A stretch of 64,000 bases of DNA from Maccoyibacter intestinihominis (GTDB taxonomy: Bacteria > Bacillota > Clostridia > Lachnospirales > Lachnospiraceae), in assembly GCF_040096355.1 (NCBI RefSeq), contig NZ_JBBMEX010000005.1:1-64000 (forward strand), written 5' to 3'. The notes under the pieces were generated by a model that saw nothing but the letters and a program-made list of their open reading frames with translations, was not told the origin of the DNA and did not search any database. A program made the position numbers and the translations under genes. This document shows, in pieces, positions 52,450 through 60,190 of this stretch (positions within the stretch are counted from its first letter, which is position 1; the number at the start of each line of letters is the position of its first letter).

Positions 52450-52725
52450 GATCAGCAAATTACACAAAGCCGAGTCTATTTTGTTCCGTTGTACGAAAAT
52501 AAGAAAATCTAAGTCTGCCTGAGTCAGGCTGTGATAGAGTGACGTGTACGTCTTAAACGCCCCGTCCATGGGGCATTAAGACTTTTGCTGCCGTCCATGG
52601 CAGCAAAACACTATATATGAACAGCCAGACTAAGATTTACTAATTTTCTCCCAAAGTCACAAAAGTAGTCCCGGCTTTGTGCAAGTTGCCAGCCACTAAA
52701 TTGTGAGCCGTCTTTTGACACCCTA
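52435..52725. repeat. MITE-like palindromic repeat, copy B (left end lost or merged)
   Basis: About 290 bases aligned with copies A and C. The left GGGTGTCAAAAGGCGG terminus is absent; homology starts within the glgP terminator. The right end TCTTTTGACACCC is kept and lies 10 bases before the chloramphenicol acetyltransferase remnant. Confidence 0.78.
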
Positions 52726-52735
52726 ATCTTAATAG

Positions 52736-52879
52736 GTAAAAGACTGGGGAAAATATTATGAGAAAAATGGAAGAATTATGATACCAATATCGGTACAAGT
52801 ACATCATTCGTTTGTGGATGGAATACATATTGGACGATTTGTGAATAAATTACAGGGGTATTTTGATAGAACAGATTAA
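52736..52879 (+). pseudogene. C-terminal remnant of a type A chloramphenicol O-acetyltransferase
   Basis: A 47-codon frame reads VKDWGKYYEKNGRIMIPISV then QVHHSFVDGIHIGRFVNKLQ, including the catalytic HHSFVDG motif that ends this family. About 170 N-terminal residues are missing. Repeat copy B ends at the truncation point, so its insertion or a deletion next to it probably removed the rest. No resistance can be expected from it. Confidence 0.75.
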
Positions 52880-52995
52880 TGAATGCCACAGATTTGGACA
52901 ATTGTAAGTATGACACGATCCGTATCGTACATGTGACAGGACGATTCTTACTATTTTCTGTAGAGTATGTTACCTTCTGATCAGCCATTAGGCAG

Positions 52996-53016
52996 TCAAA
53001 TACCTGTGATATTTGA
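52996..53016. promoter_or_regulatory. Operator-like palindrome TCAAATA-N7-TATTTGA
   Basis: A perfect 7-base inverted repeat, 37 bases before the Fe-S membrane protein start. It resembles CRP/FNR-class sites only loosely; the regulator is unknown. No other feature was seen between 52880 and 53053. Confidence 0.4.
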
Positions 53017-53053
53017 CCCTCGCGGCAATAAAGCAAAAGGAAGGTTAGATAAG

Positions 53054-53401
53054 ATGAACAGAAATGGAAAGAAATTATTGACTTTAGGAATGGTGTTGCT
53101 TGTAATGTTTGTAATCTGGACATTTCAGACATATTTAGTTGGTGCCGGAGCATCATCCTTGCGTGAAGCCATCAAATTATTCTGGACCTTCCGTGTTCCG
53201 TGGGGATGGACATACACTGCCGGAACAGTAGCTGATTGGGTGGCACAGTTTAGTTTTGGATTTTATAGTTTGATGCTTACATTTTTGTTGTTAGAGTTGA
53301 TTGTAATGGTGTTATATAAGCCACGAACCTGGTGTACATTTTGTCCAATGGGAACAATGACGCAGGGTATCTGTAAATTAAAAAATAATGAAAAGAAGTA
53401 A
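53054..53401 (+). CDS. Small membrane protein with Fe-S type cysteine motif (NapH/NosR-like fragment family)
   Basis: The 115-residue protein has two spans (about residues 9-27 and 63-84) and a cytoplasmic end with WCTFCPMGTMTQGIC, the cysteine pattern of 4Fe-4S binding domains in NapH/NosR-like membrane proteins, though only half of the usual motif set is present. A small stand-alone form is common in Lachnospiraceae. It may pass electrons at the membrane. It is followed by a hairpin and the DUF134-NifX gene. Confidence 0.7.
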   Translation: MNRNGKKLLTLGMVLLVMFVIWTFQTYLVGAGASSLREAIKLFWTFRVPWGWTYTAGTVADWVAQFSFGFYSLMLTFLLLELIVMVLYKPRTWCTFCPMGTMTQGICKLKNNEKK

Positions 53402-53417
53402 TATTATAAGGTGATTC

Positions 53418-53461
53418 ATAAAAGGCATATGTCAAAAACGTTATTGACATATGCCTTTTAT
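53418..53461 (+). terminator. Long hairpin after the Fe-S membrane protein
   Basis: ATAAAAGGCATATGTCAA pairs with TTGACATATGCCTTTTAT (18 bases). The T-tract is short. Confidence 0.7.
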
Positions 53462-53499
53462 AGGACTATTATATAAGAAAAGCGAGAAAGGAGCAGTTT

Positions 53500-54273
53500 A
53501 TGCCGAGACCAGTAAAATGCAGAAAAGTTTGCCATTTCCCCAATGTTTTAGAATTTCTTCCGGCAGATGATACTGAGAAAAAAACGCCCATTGTTCTGAC
53601 GGTAGATGAGTACGAGACAATCCGTCTTTTGGACAAGAAAGGTTACAGTCAGGAGCAGTGTGCAGAATCTATGCAGATCGCAAGAACGACGGTCCAACGG
53701 ATTTACGAGATTGCCAGAAAGAAAATAGCAGATGCTCTCATTGATGGACATCCGCTTAAAATTGAGGGCGGGGATTTCATAATCTGTGACGGTCAGAGCA
53801 GCGACTGCAGCTTTGGAGGATGTTACAAACAGGAGATTTATCAAAAATATGCAGTAGAAAAAGGAGAAGGTATCATGAGAATAGCAGTAACATATGAAAA
53901 TGGACAGATTTTCCAACACTTTGGACACACAGAGACATTTAAGATTTACGATGTAGAGGAAGGAAAAGTGCTACATTCAGAAGTAGTAGATACGAATGGA
54001 AGCGGACATGGTGCATTGGCAGGAGTTCTTAATGCCTTAAATGCCGATGTTTTGATCTGCGGTGGAATCGGAGGAGGTGCTCAGACCGCATTAGCGGCAG
54101 CAGGAATTAAGCTTTTCGGAGGAGTTTCAGGAGATGCAGATAAAGCGGTAGAAGCTTTTATCAATGAAACACTTGAGTATAATCCGGATGTGAAGTGTTC
54201 TCACCATGAGCACAACCATGGGGAAGGACATACATGTGGTGAGCATGGATGTGGAAGCCATAGCTGTCATTAA
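53500..54273 (+). CDS. DUF134 DNA-binding domain fused to a NifX/NifB-like cofactor-binding domain
   Basis: The 257-residue protein begins with a DUF134 helix-turn-helix (PRPVKCRKVCHFPNVLEFLP, then DEYETIRLLDKKGYSQEQCAESMQIARTTVQRIYE). Residues 126-225 form a dinitrogenase iron-molybdenum cofactor-binding fold (MRIAVTYENGQIFQHFGHTETFKIYD). The last 25 residues are rich in His and Cys (HHEHNHGEGHTCGEHGCGSHSCH), a likely metal-binding tail. No nif genes are nearby, so a general Fe-S or metal regulator is more likely than nitrogen fixation. Confidence 0.82.
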   Translation: MPRPVKCRKVCHFPNVLEFLPADDTEKKTPIVLTVDEYETIRLLDKKGYSQEQCAESMQIARTTVQRIYEIARKKIADALIDGHPLKIEGGDFIICDGQSSDCSFGGCYKQEIYQKYAVEKGEGIMRIAVTYENGQIFQHFGHTETFKIYDVEEGKVLHSEVVDTNGSGHGALAGVLNALNADVLICGGIGGGAQTALAAAGIKLFGGVSGDADKAVEAFINETLEYNPDVKCSHHEHNHGEGHTCGEHGCGSHSCH

Positions 54274-54296
54274 GAAGAATAAAAAAATACAACACG

Positions 54297-54345
54297 AAAG
54301 GATGCGTCAAGGTAATGCCAGAATTATCGTGATACATCCTTTTGT
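54297..54345 (+). terminator. Probable terminator
   Basis: AAAGGATG pairs with CATCCTTT across a long loop, followed by TTGTATTT. Confidence 0.5.
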
Positions 54346-54461
54346 ATTTGGATTGATTATTTTTTCCCTGCTTGTCGAAAGTAATGGATGGAATGTATAA
54401 TATTGTTAATGATCCAGAGATATTTATTTTGGAAACAGCTTAATCAATTTGGAGGTATAAA

Positions 54462-54671
54462 ATGAAAGCACATAAATATTGGTCAATCGGAGCAATAGTT
54501 ACAATGGTTGGAACTTTTTATACAGGATATAAAGGGTTAAAAGCAGCACACAAATACTTTGCGTTTGGCTCTCTGATATGCATGATTATGGCAGTCTATT
54601 CTGGTCATAAAATGATTTCTGGCAATAAGATGACAAGAAAACAGATGGAATTGAAAGAAGTGGAGGAATAA
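54462..54671 (+). CDS. Small two-span membrane protein (DUF6219-like)
   Basis: A 69-residue protein with two hydrophobic segments (about 8-24 and 32-48) separated by a basic turn with GYKGLKAAHKY, and a charged tail. GGAGG is seven bases before the ATG. Three bases separate it from bcp, so the two form a unit. Function unknown. Confidence 0.7.
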   Translation: MKAHKYWSIGAIVTMVGTFYTGYKGLKAAHKYFAFGSLICMIMAVYSGHKMISGNKMTRKQMELKEVEE

Positions 54672-54674
54672 AAT

Positions 54675-55130
54675 ATGTTAGAAGTAGGAAAAAAAGCACC
54701 GGACTTTGAATTGCCGGATCAGAATGGAGAAATGCATAAATTAAGTAATTATTTAGGTAAAAAAGTAATTTTATATTTTTACCCAAAGGATAATACGCCA
54801 GGCTGTACAAAACAGGCATGTGGTTTTTCAGAGCGTTATCCTCAATTTACCGAAAAAGGTGCGGTGATCCTTGGAGTAAGCAAGGACTCTGTAGCGTCTC
54901 ACAAGAGATTTGAAGAAAAATACGGACTGGCATTTACGCTATTAGCAGATCCGGATCGTAAAGTTATTGAAGCATATGATGTCTGGAAAGAAAAGAAAAA
55001 TTATGGAAAAGTATCTATGGGTGTAGTAAGAACTACATATCTTATTGATGAGCAGGGAATCATTATAAAGGCAAATGATAAAGTCAAGGCGGCAGATGAT
55101 CCTGAAAATATGCTTAAGGAATTGGCATAA
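54675..55130 (+). CDS. bcp: Thiol peroxidase Bcp (peroxiredoxin Q type)
   Basis: The 151-residue peroxiredoxin reduces hydrogen and organic peroxides using thioredoxin. The active site DNTPGCTKQACGF has peroxidatic Cys44 and resolving Cys49, the atypical two-Cys pattern. It overlaps yaaA by one base, and both serve peroxide defence. Confidence 0.93.
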   Translation: MLEVGKKAPDFELPDQNGEMHKLSNYLGKKVILYFYPKDNTPGCTKQACGFSERYPQFTEKGAVILGVSKDSVASHKRFEEKYGLAFTLLADPDRKVIEAYDVWKEKKNYGKVSMGVVRTTYLIDEQGIIIKANDKVKAADDPENMLKELA

Positions 55131-55879
55131 TGAAGATTATTTTATCACCTGCAAAAAAGATGATTGTAGATACCGATAACTTAGCACCGGTTGAACTGCC
55201 TGTCTATATTGATAAGACAGCAGAAGTATTAAACTGGATGAAAAGCAAATCAAAAGAAGAACTGAAAGCTATCTGGAAATGTAATGACAAGATTGCAGAG
55301 CAGAACTTTAACAGATTGGAAAATATGGATCTTTATAACAGGCTTACTCCGGCTGTTTTGGCATATGAAGGGATTGCATTTCAATATATGGCACCATCTG
55401 TGTTTGAAATCCAGCAGTTTGAGTATTTGCAAAATCATTTAAGAATCCTGTCTGCGTTTTATGGCATTTTAAAACCAATGGATGGTGTGACTCCTTATCG
55501 TCTTGAAATGCAGGCAAAGGTTGGAATTGGAGATACAAAAAATCTGTATGAGTACTGGAGAGACTTGTTATACCGCTCAGTAATCGATGACAGTAGGATT
55601 ATCATTAATCTTGCATCAAAAGAATACTCAAAATGTATAGAAAAGTATCTGACACCACAGGACAGATATATTACGATTGTATTTTGTGAGTTATCCGGAG
55701 ATAAATTGGTAACAAAAGGTACCTATGCCAAGATGGCTCGTGGTGAAATGGTCAGATTCATAGCGGAAAATAATATTGAAAATCCGGTGGAGATTCAGAA
55801 ATTTGACAGACTCGGATATTCGTTTAGGTCTGATTTATCTTCAGATTCAGAATATGTATTTGAACGCAAAATAAAATAG
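55130..55879 (+). CDS. yaaA: Peroxide stress protein YaaA (DUF328)
   Basis: The 249-residue protein starts MKIILSPAKKM, the family hallmark. E. coli YaaA lowers free iron and so limits hydroxyl radical damage. FQYMAPSVFEIQQFEYLQNHLRILSAFYGILKPMDGV and the C-terminal RGEMVRF...FDRLGYSF block are present. It is translationally coupled to bcp (TAATG). Confidence 0.92.
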   Translation: MKIILSPAKKMIVDTDNLAPVELPVYIDKTAEVLNWMKSKSKEELKAIWKCNDKIAEQNFNRLENMDLYNRLTPAVLAYEGIAFQYMAPSVFEIQQFEYLQNHLRILSAFYGILKPMDGVTPYRLEMQAKVGIGDTKNLYEYWRDLLYRSVIDDSRIIINLASKEYSKCIEKYLTPQDRYITIVFCELSGDKLVTKGTYAKMARGEMVRFIAENNIENPVEIQKFDRLGYSFRSDLSSDSEYVFERKIK

Positions 55880-55915
55880 TTATTCAGGTAAAAGATGCTT
55901 GGTTTGGTAGTTTTA

Positions 55916-55933
55916 TAATAATGAGAATTATTA
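55916..55933. promoter_or_regulatory. Fur/PerR-like box
   Basis: TAATAA-TGAGAA-TTATTA, an A/T-rich palindrome just upstream of the -35 box of the broken regulator. It resembles PerR boxes (TTATAATNATTATAA). Confidence 0.45.
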
Positions 55934-55942
55934 CTACTTTTA

Positions 55943-55971
55943 TTGACAACAGGATGATAGTAGTATATAAT
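55943..55971 (+). promoter_or_regulatory. Promoter of the perR-like remnant and rubrerythrin
   Basis: TTGACA at 55943-55948, 17 bases, TATAAT at 55966-55971. A small stem CCTTATTA/TAATAAGG (55972-55998) covers the ribosome site that follows. Confidence 0.82.
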
Positions 55972-56005
55972 CCTTATTAAGAACTAATCCTAATAAGGAG
56001 GACGA

Positions 56006-56201
56006 ATGACAAGTAGGAGAAATACCATTCAAAAAGATCTTGTAAGAAATACCGTATACGAAATGAGAAGACACGTTACGGCAAATGAAGTGTATGAATT
56101 TATATTTGCTGGAAAGAATTCATAACACTCATGGAATTGAATTTGTGGATTATGATATTTCATTTAAAGGCATTTGCCCGAAATGTAGGGAGAAAAAGTA
56201 G
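56006..56201 (+). pseudogene. PerR/Fur family regulator, internally deleted
   Basis: From ATG 56006, after AAGGAGG, the frame reads TSRRNTIQKDLVRNTVYEMRRHVTANEVYEFI, the N-terminal winged-helix start of a Fur-family repressor, then FAGKNS and stop at 56125. In another frame the C-terminus continues as ERIHNTHGIEFVDYDISFKG with CPKC and a stop at 56201. About 65 residues in the middle, including the DNA-recognition helix end and the regulatory metal ligands, are missing. The gene lies ahead of rubrerythrin, so peroxide control of that operon may be relaxed. Confidence 0.75.
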
Positions 56202-56224
56202 TAAAGAAAACGGAGGTAAAAGAG

Positions 56225-56767
56225 ATGGCAGCAAACAAATATGCAGGAACACAGACAGAGAAGAATTTACAGGAGGCATTTGCAGGGGAATCACAGGCAA
56301 GAAATAAGTATACCTTTTTTGCTTCTGTAGCAAAAAAGGAAGGTTACGAGCAGATGTCAGCATTGTTTTTAAAGACTGCAGATAATGAGAAAGAACATGC
56401 AAAGATGTGGTTCAAGGAATTAGCAGGAATTGGTGATACAAAGGAAAACCTGGCGGCAGCGGCAGAAGGCGAAAATTATGAGTGGACAGATATGTATGAA
56501 GGCTTTGCTAAAACAGCTGAGAAAGAAGGATTCCCTGAGCTGGCAGCAAAATTCAGGGAAGTAGGTGAGATTGAGAAGCACCATGAGGAAAGATATCGTG
56601 CACTTCTTAAGAATATTGAAACTGCACAGGTATTTGAAAAGAGCGAAGTTAAGGTATGGGAATGCCGTAACTGCGGACATATTGTGGTAGGAACTAAGGC
56701 GCCTGAAGTATGTCCGGTATGTAATCATCCACAGAGCTATTTTGAAGTACATGAAGAGAATTATTAA
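56225..56767 (+). CDS. rbr: Rubrerythrin
   Basis: The 180-residue enzyme reduces hydrogen peroxide to water in anaerobes. A ferritin-like di-iron domain carries two Glu/His sets (FAGESQARNKYTFFA, DNEKEHAKMWF, EIEKHHEERY), and a C-terminal rubredoxin domain has CRNCGH and CPVCNHP. The ribosome site is CGGAGGT. It follows the broken repressor by 23 bases in the same transcript. Confidence 0.95.
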   Translation: MAANKYAGTQTEKNLQEAFAGESQARNKYTFFASVAKKEGYEQMSALFLKTADNEKEHAKMWFKELAGIGDTKENLAAAAEGENYEWTDMYEGFAKTAEKEGFPELAAKFREVGEIEKHHEERYRALLKNIETAQVFEKSEVKVWECRNCGHIVVGTKAPEVCPVCNHPQSYFEVHEENY

Positions 56768-56794
56768 GGGGATGAGATTATTACGAAGAAGAAA

Positions 56795-57739
56795 GTGATT
56801 AATTCAAAAAAAGCAGTAATGATAGGCTGTGGCTTTGTTGGTTCTGCATCGGTATTTGCTCTGATGCAGAGTGGCTTGTTTACAGAGATTGTCCTTATCG
56901 ATGCAGATAAGAACAAGGCAGAAGGAGAAGCGATGGATATCAGTCATTGTATTCCATTTGCGAGTCCGATGAAAATATATGCCGGAGATTATGATGATGT
57001 GGCTGATGCTGCAATTGTTGTCATATCTGCCGGAGCCGGACAGAAACCGGGAGAGACAAGGCTTGATCTCGTAAATAAAAATGTAGCAATATTTAAGTCA
57101 ATCATTCCTGAAATAGCAAAGAGAAATTTTTCAGGTATCATGCTTGTAGTTGCGAATCCGGTAGATATCCTGACTCAGGTAGCCATAAAGTTATCAGGAC
57201 TTCCAGAAAACAGGGTTATTGGATCGGGTACTGTGTTAGATAGTGCCAGATTAAGATATAAGCTTGGTGAGCATTTATCTGTGGACAGCAGGAGTGTTCA
57301 TGCATTTATAGTAGGTGAGCATGGAGACAGCGAAGTTGTAGCATGGTCATCAGCCAATGTATCTGGTGTTCCATTAAGTGAAATGTGTGAAATGCGTGGA
57401 CATTACAAGCACAAGGAAAACACGGCAGAAATAGCTACAGCAGTCAAGAATAGTGCTTATGAGATTATAAACAAAAAGCACGCTACATATTATGGAATTG
57501 CAATGTCTGTAAAAAGAATCTGCGAAGTGATTATGAGAGATGAAAAATCAATACTTCCTGTATCACACATGATTCATGGAGTATATGATATTGACGGAGT
57601 ATCGTTAAGTATGCCAGCTATTGTAGGTGCAGATGGTATTGAGTCTGATATACCTATTAATTTAAGTGGCGAGGAAGCGTTAAAGCTTAAGGAATCTGCA
57701 GATTCATTGAAAAAGATTATGGAGACAATTGAATTATAA
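56795..57739 (+). CDS. ldh: L-lactate dehydrogenase
   Basis: A 314-residue NAD-dependent enzyme. IGCGFVGSASVFALMQSGL is the NAD fold, AGAGQKPGETRLDLV has the Gln that selects pyruvate over oxaloacetate, DSARLRY and the catalytic His in VGEHGDSE follow. There is no ATG in a suitable place: I used GTG 56795; ATT 56777 or 56780 behind AAGGGGATGAG is an alternative that adds five residues. Same unit as rubrerythrin and desulfoferrodoxin. Confidence 0.92.
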   Translation: MINSKKAVMIGCGFVGSASVFALMQSGLFTEIVLIDADKNKAEGEAMDISHCIPFASPMKIYAGDYDDVADAAIVVISAGAGQKPGETRLDLVNKNVAIFKSIIPEIAKRNFSGIMLVVANPVDILTQVAIKLSGLPENRVIGSGTVLDSARLRYKLGEHLSVDSRSVHAFIVGEHGDSEVVAWSSANVSGVPLSEMCEMRGHYKHKENTAEIATAVKNSAYEIINKKHATYYGIAMSVKRICEVIMRDEKSILPVSHMIHGVYDIDGVSLSMPAIVGADGIESDIPINLSGEEALKLKESADSLKKIMETIEL

Positions 57740-57766
57740 ATTTTACACATGGAAGGAGAAAAAGAC

Positions 57767-58141
57767 ATGGAAGTAAGGTATTATATTTGTAAGCATTGTG
57801 GAAACATTGTTGAAAAGGTAAAGGATAAGGGTGTACCTGTAATTTGTTGCGGAGAACCTATGCAGGAATTAAAAGCCGGAGTGACAGATGCTGCTGTCGA
57901 GAAGCATGTACCTGTATATACGATAGAAGGCAGTCATGTTCATGTCGTGGTCGGAGAGACAAAACATCCAATGCTTGAAGAGCATTTCATTGAGTGGATT
58001 ACATTAAATACAAACCAGGGAATATACAGAAAACAGTTAAATCCAGGGCAGGAGCCGGTAGCAGATTTTTGTCTTTGCGATGGTGAACAGGTAGAAGAAG
58101 TATATGCATATTGTAACCTGCATGGATTATGGAAATGCTAA
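57767..58141 (+). CDS. Desulfoferrodoxin / superoxide reductase
   Basis: A 124-residue superoxide reductase. The N-terminal Dx part has CKHCG and a CC pair; the active-site His ligands sit in EKHVPV and HPMLEEHFIEWI, and the Cys/His pair in CNLHGLWKC. It reduces superoxide to peroxide without making oxygen, and rubrerythrin next door removes the peroxide. ATG 57767 has GGAAGGAG upstream; the longer frame lacks one. Confidence 0.92.
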   Translation: MEVRYYICKHCGNIVEKVKDKGVPVICCGEPMQELKAGVTDAAVEKHVPVYTIEGSHVHVVVGETKHPMLEEHFIEWITLNTNQGIYRKQLNPGQEPVADFCLCDGEQVEEVYAYCNLHGLWKC

Positions 58142-58190
58142 AAGCATTTATACATATTAAGGTTACAGAACAGCACAAATATAACAGTAA

Positions 58191-58360
58191 TATGAATTAC
58201 AAGATTTATCCGAGAAAAAAACAAATCTTCATTGTATTTATGGTGAAAAAAATATTACTAAAATTCCATTTAAAACAGATGTGTCAAATGTGATTTTGTA
58301 TCATCATGAACATGCCGATGGAACTGGTCCTTTTCAAAAAAAGTGGAATGAAATTCCATT
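58191..58360 (+). pseudogene. HD-domain (HD-GYP-like) phosphohydrolase remnant
   Basis: An open stretch with no start codon reads DLSEKKTNLHCIYGEKN then VILYHHEHADGTGPFQKKWN and EIPLFAR. HHE..DGTG plus the EIPLFA helix is the second half of an HD-GYP-like domain. The frame ends at 58394 after running into the neighbouring TetR sequence, so both ends are lost. Confidence 0.6.
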
Positions 58361-58852
58361 GTTTGCAAGGACTTTATCAGACGATGAGTTTTAAGGACAT
58401 CACTTTAAAAGAAATCGAAAAGAAACCAGTTTTTCAAGAACATCGATCTATAACTATTTTCAGACAAAAGAGGAAATATTTCTTGCACTTTTGAAAAGAG
58501 AATATGATTCATGGATCGAACAACTATGTGAGGCAATGGAATCAAAAGAAACCATGACAGATGATGAGATAGCAGATCTTCTTGCACGAACGTTAGATGA
58601 TCGCAGGCAGCTTTTGAAGATCATGTCCATGAACCATTATGGCAATGTTAGAAAAGTTCCGCAAAGATATGGATTTTGAAAAAAGGTAGGAATTTGTATA
58701 TTCTTTTTTCCCGTTTATGTTTGGAATATATCCGTATACCGTTGTGACAAAGAAACAGAAAGAGGCAATGAAACTAGCGGGAGTGGATTATACATACAGT
58801 TCATTGTACAATCTGACTTTTGTTGCAGTTAGAAGGATGCTTAGGAATTAAA
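58361..58852 (+). pseudogene. TetR family regulator, several indels
   Basis: Three frames together give QTMSFKDITLKEI (helix-turn-helix), then TIFRQKRKYFL in place of the usual SIYNYFQTKEEIFLAL, then KREYDSWIEQLCEAMESKET...LKIMSMNHY, then KFRKDMDFEKR and FFPFMFGIYPYTVVTKKQKE...RRMLRN. A deletion after MNHY and frameshifts near 58450 and 58640 break the gene. It directly abuts the HD remnant, so a further deletion fused the two. The stretch 58853-58940 holds nothing further. Confidence 0.68.
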
Positions 58853-58940
58853 AAGGTAATCTCAAAAACAAAATAATCCGTGATAAATATAGGAACATTT
58901 AGATATAAAAACATAAGAATCAGGCAGACAAGGACAAATC

Positions 58941-59648
58941 CTAGTCTGCCATATATTTTTGCCGTTTATAAGCCTCTAACCATTCTCTTTGCAGATCAGC
59001 CAGCTCCTTGCCCTTTCCGTTTCGAATATAATCTAAAAAGATTTCTAACCGTTCGAGCGAGGCATCTTCTCCGACGGTCAGGATATAATCCTCCCAGAAG
59101 GAAAGTCCTGCCACTAAAAAAGCATTGAGGATCAGCGGTGTAATCGTATTTCCACTTAAAAAAATGATCGTGCGGTGAAAGAGGAACATCGCCTGTGAAA
59201 GGGCATGGATGCCATCCCCCTTTGCCTTGTAGGTTTCTGCTAAAAGCTGCTCTAACTTTGCAATATCCTCTTGGGTATGGTGTGCGGCTAATGCTTCCAG
59301 AGCCGGACATTCCAAAAAAGCGCGTACATCTAAAAGACTTTTTGCAGTCTGTGGATTCAGATAGCCACCATTATATTTCATAATAGCCATCAGTGTGTCG
59401 AGGTTGCCGTTTTGTGCATAGTCAGCCACCGTAACACCTTTTCGGCTGACCACGTCTAAAAAACCAAGACGGGAAAGTTCACGGATACCCTCGTGAACAA
59501 TCGTTTTGCTGATGTTCATTTCATCTGCAAGCTCGCGTTCGGTAGGCAGTCGTTCTCCGGGTTTTAAGGCACCGGAGAGGATCATTCCTTCAATTTTTTG
59601 TATAAAAAGCTCCTTAATGGAAGGAGCGATGATTTCTCCAAATTTCAT
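58941..59648 (-). CDS. GntR family regulator, FadR/FCD subfamily
   Basis: The 235-residue protein has an N-terminal winged helix (LKPGERLPTERELADEMNISKTIVHEGIRELSRLGFL) and a helical FCD effector domain from about residue 85 with conserved Asp and His residues that often bind a metal and a carboxylate. ATG 59648 has AGAGGTG upstream, and the longer frame contains no site. Targets are not evident; no catabolic operon is adjacent. Confidence 0.87.
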   Translation of the reverse strand: MKFGEIIAPSIKELFIQKIEGMILSGALKPGERLPTERELADEMNISKTIVHEGIRELSRLGFLDVVSRKGVTVADYAQNGNLDTLMAIMKYNGGYLNPQTAKSLLDVRAFLECPALEALAAHHTQEDIAKLEQLLAETYKAKGDGIHALSQAMFLFHRTIIFLSGNTITPLILNAFLVAGLSFWEDYILTVGEDASLERLEIFLDYIRNGKGKELADLQREWLEAYKRQKYMAD

Positions 59649-59821
59649 AAGACACCTCTTTTGTATCGATTGGTCAGACCAGGACCATATAAAAAATATA
59701 GCATGTACAAAATATTTTCGCAATAGAAAAAAGCTGAAAAGTTAAGTTGAAAGAAAGTTGAACTAAGGAAAACGCACAACCTTCCGATAAATAAGATAAC
59801 AACGATTTATTGAGAAGCCAG

Positions 59822-59868
59822 GGACGGTAGATAAAAAGAAGAGATTCTTTTTGTGTACCGTCCTTTTT
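59822..59868 (+). terminator. Terminator-like hairpin before repeat copy C
   Basis: GGACGGTA pairs with TACCGTCC, with an inner AAAAAGAA/TTCTTTTT stem and a T-tract at 59864-59868. The gene it ends is unclear, because 59649-59821 has no plus-strand gene. Confidence 0.65.
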
Positions 59869-59882
59869 ACGCTATAGGATTC

Positions 59883-60183
59883 GGGTGTCAAAAGGCGGTT
59901 TCAAGTTTTTTGATTGGTAAATTGCACAAAGCCGAGTCTATTTTGTTCCGTTGTACGAAAATAAGAAAATCTAAGTCTGCCTGAGTCAGGCTGCGATGGA
60001 GTGACGTGTACGTCTTAAACGCCCCGTCCATGGGGCTTAAGACTTTTGCTGCCGTCCATGGCAGCAAAACACTATACATAAACAGCCAGACTTAGATTTA
60101 CTAATTTTCTCCCAAAGTCACAAAAGTAGTCCTAGGTTTGTGCAATTTGCCAGCCACTAAGTTGTGAGCGCCTTTTGACACCC
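59883..60183. repeat. MITE-like palindromic repeat, copy C
   Basis: A complete 301-base copy with both ends (GGGTGTCAAAAGGCGG and CGCCTTTTGACACCC). It begins 14 bases after a terminator T-tract. Its interior is nearly identical to copies A and B. Confidence 0.82.
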
Positions 60184-60190
60184 TAATCTT

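Noticed and set aside
53500..54273. Nitrogen-fixation gene
   Set aside because: The NifX-like domain alone is common in non-fixing anaerobes and no nifHDK is present.
57767..58141. Rubredoxin-only protein
   Set aside because: The C-terminal HPMLEEHF and CNLHG motifs show a full superoxide reductase centre.
59888..60079. Conserved minus-strand frame in MITE copies B and C (MDGAFKTYTSL...)
   Set aside because: It follows from DNA-level repeat identity; copy A breaks it, there is no ribosome site, and the DNA forms hairpins there.
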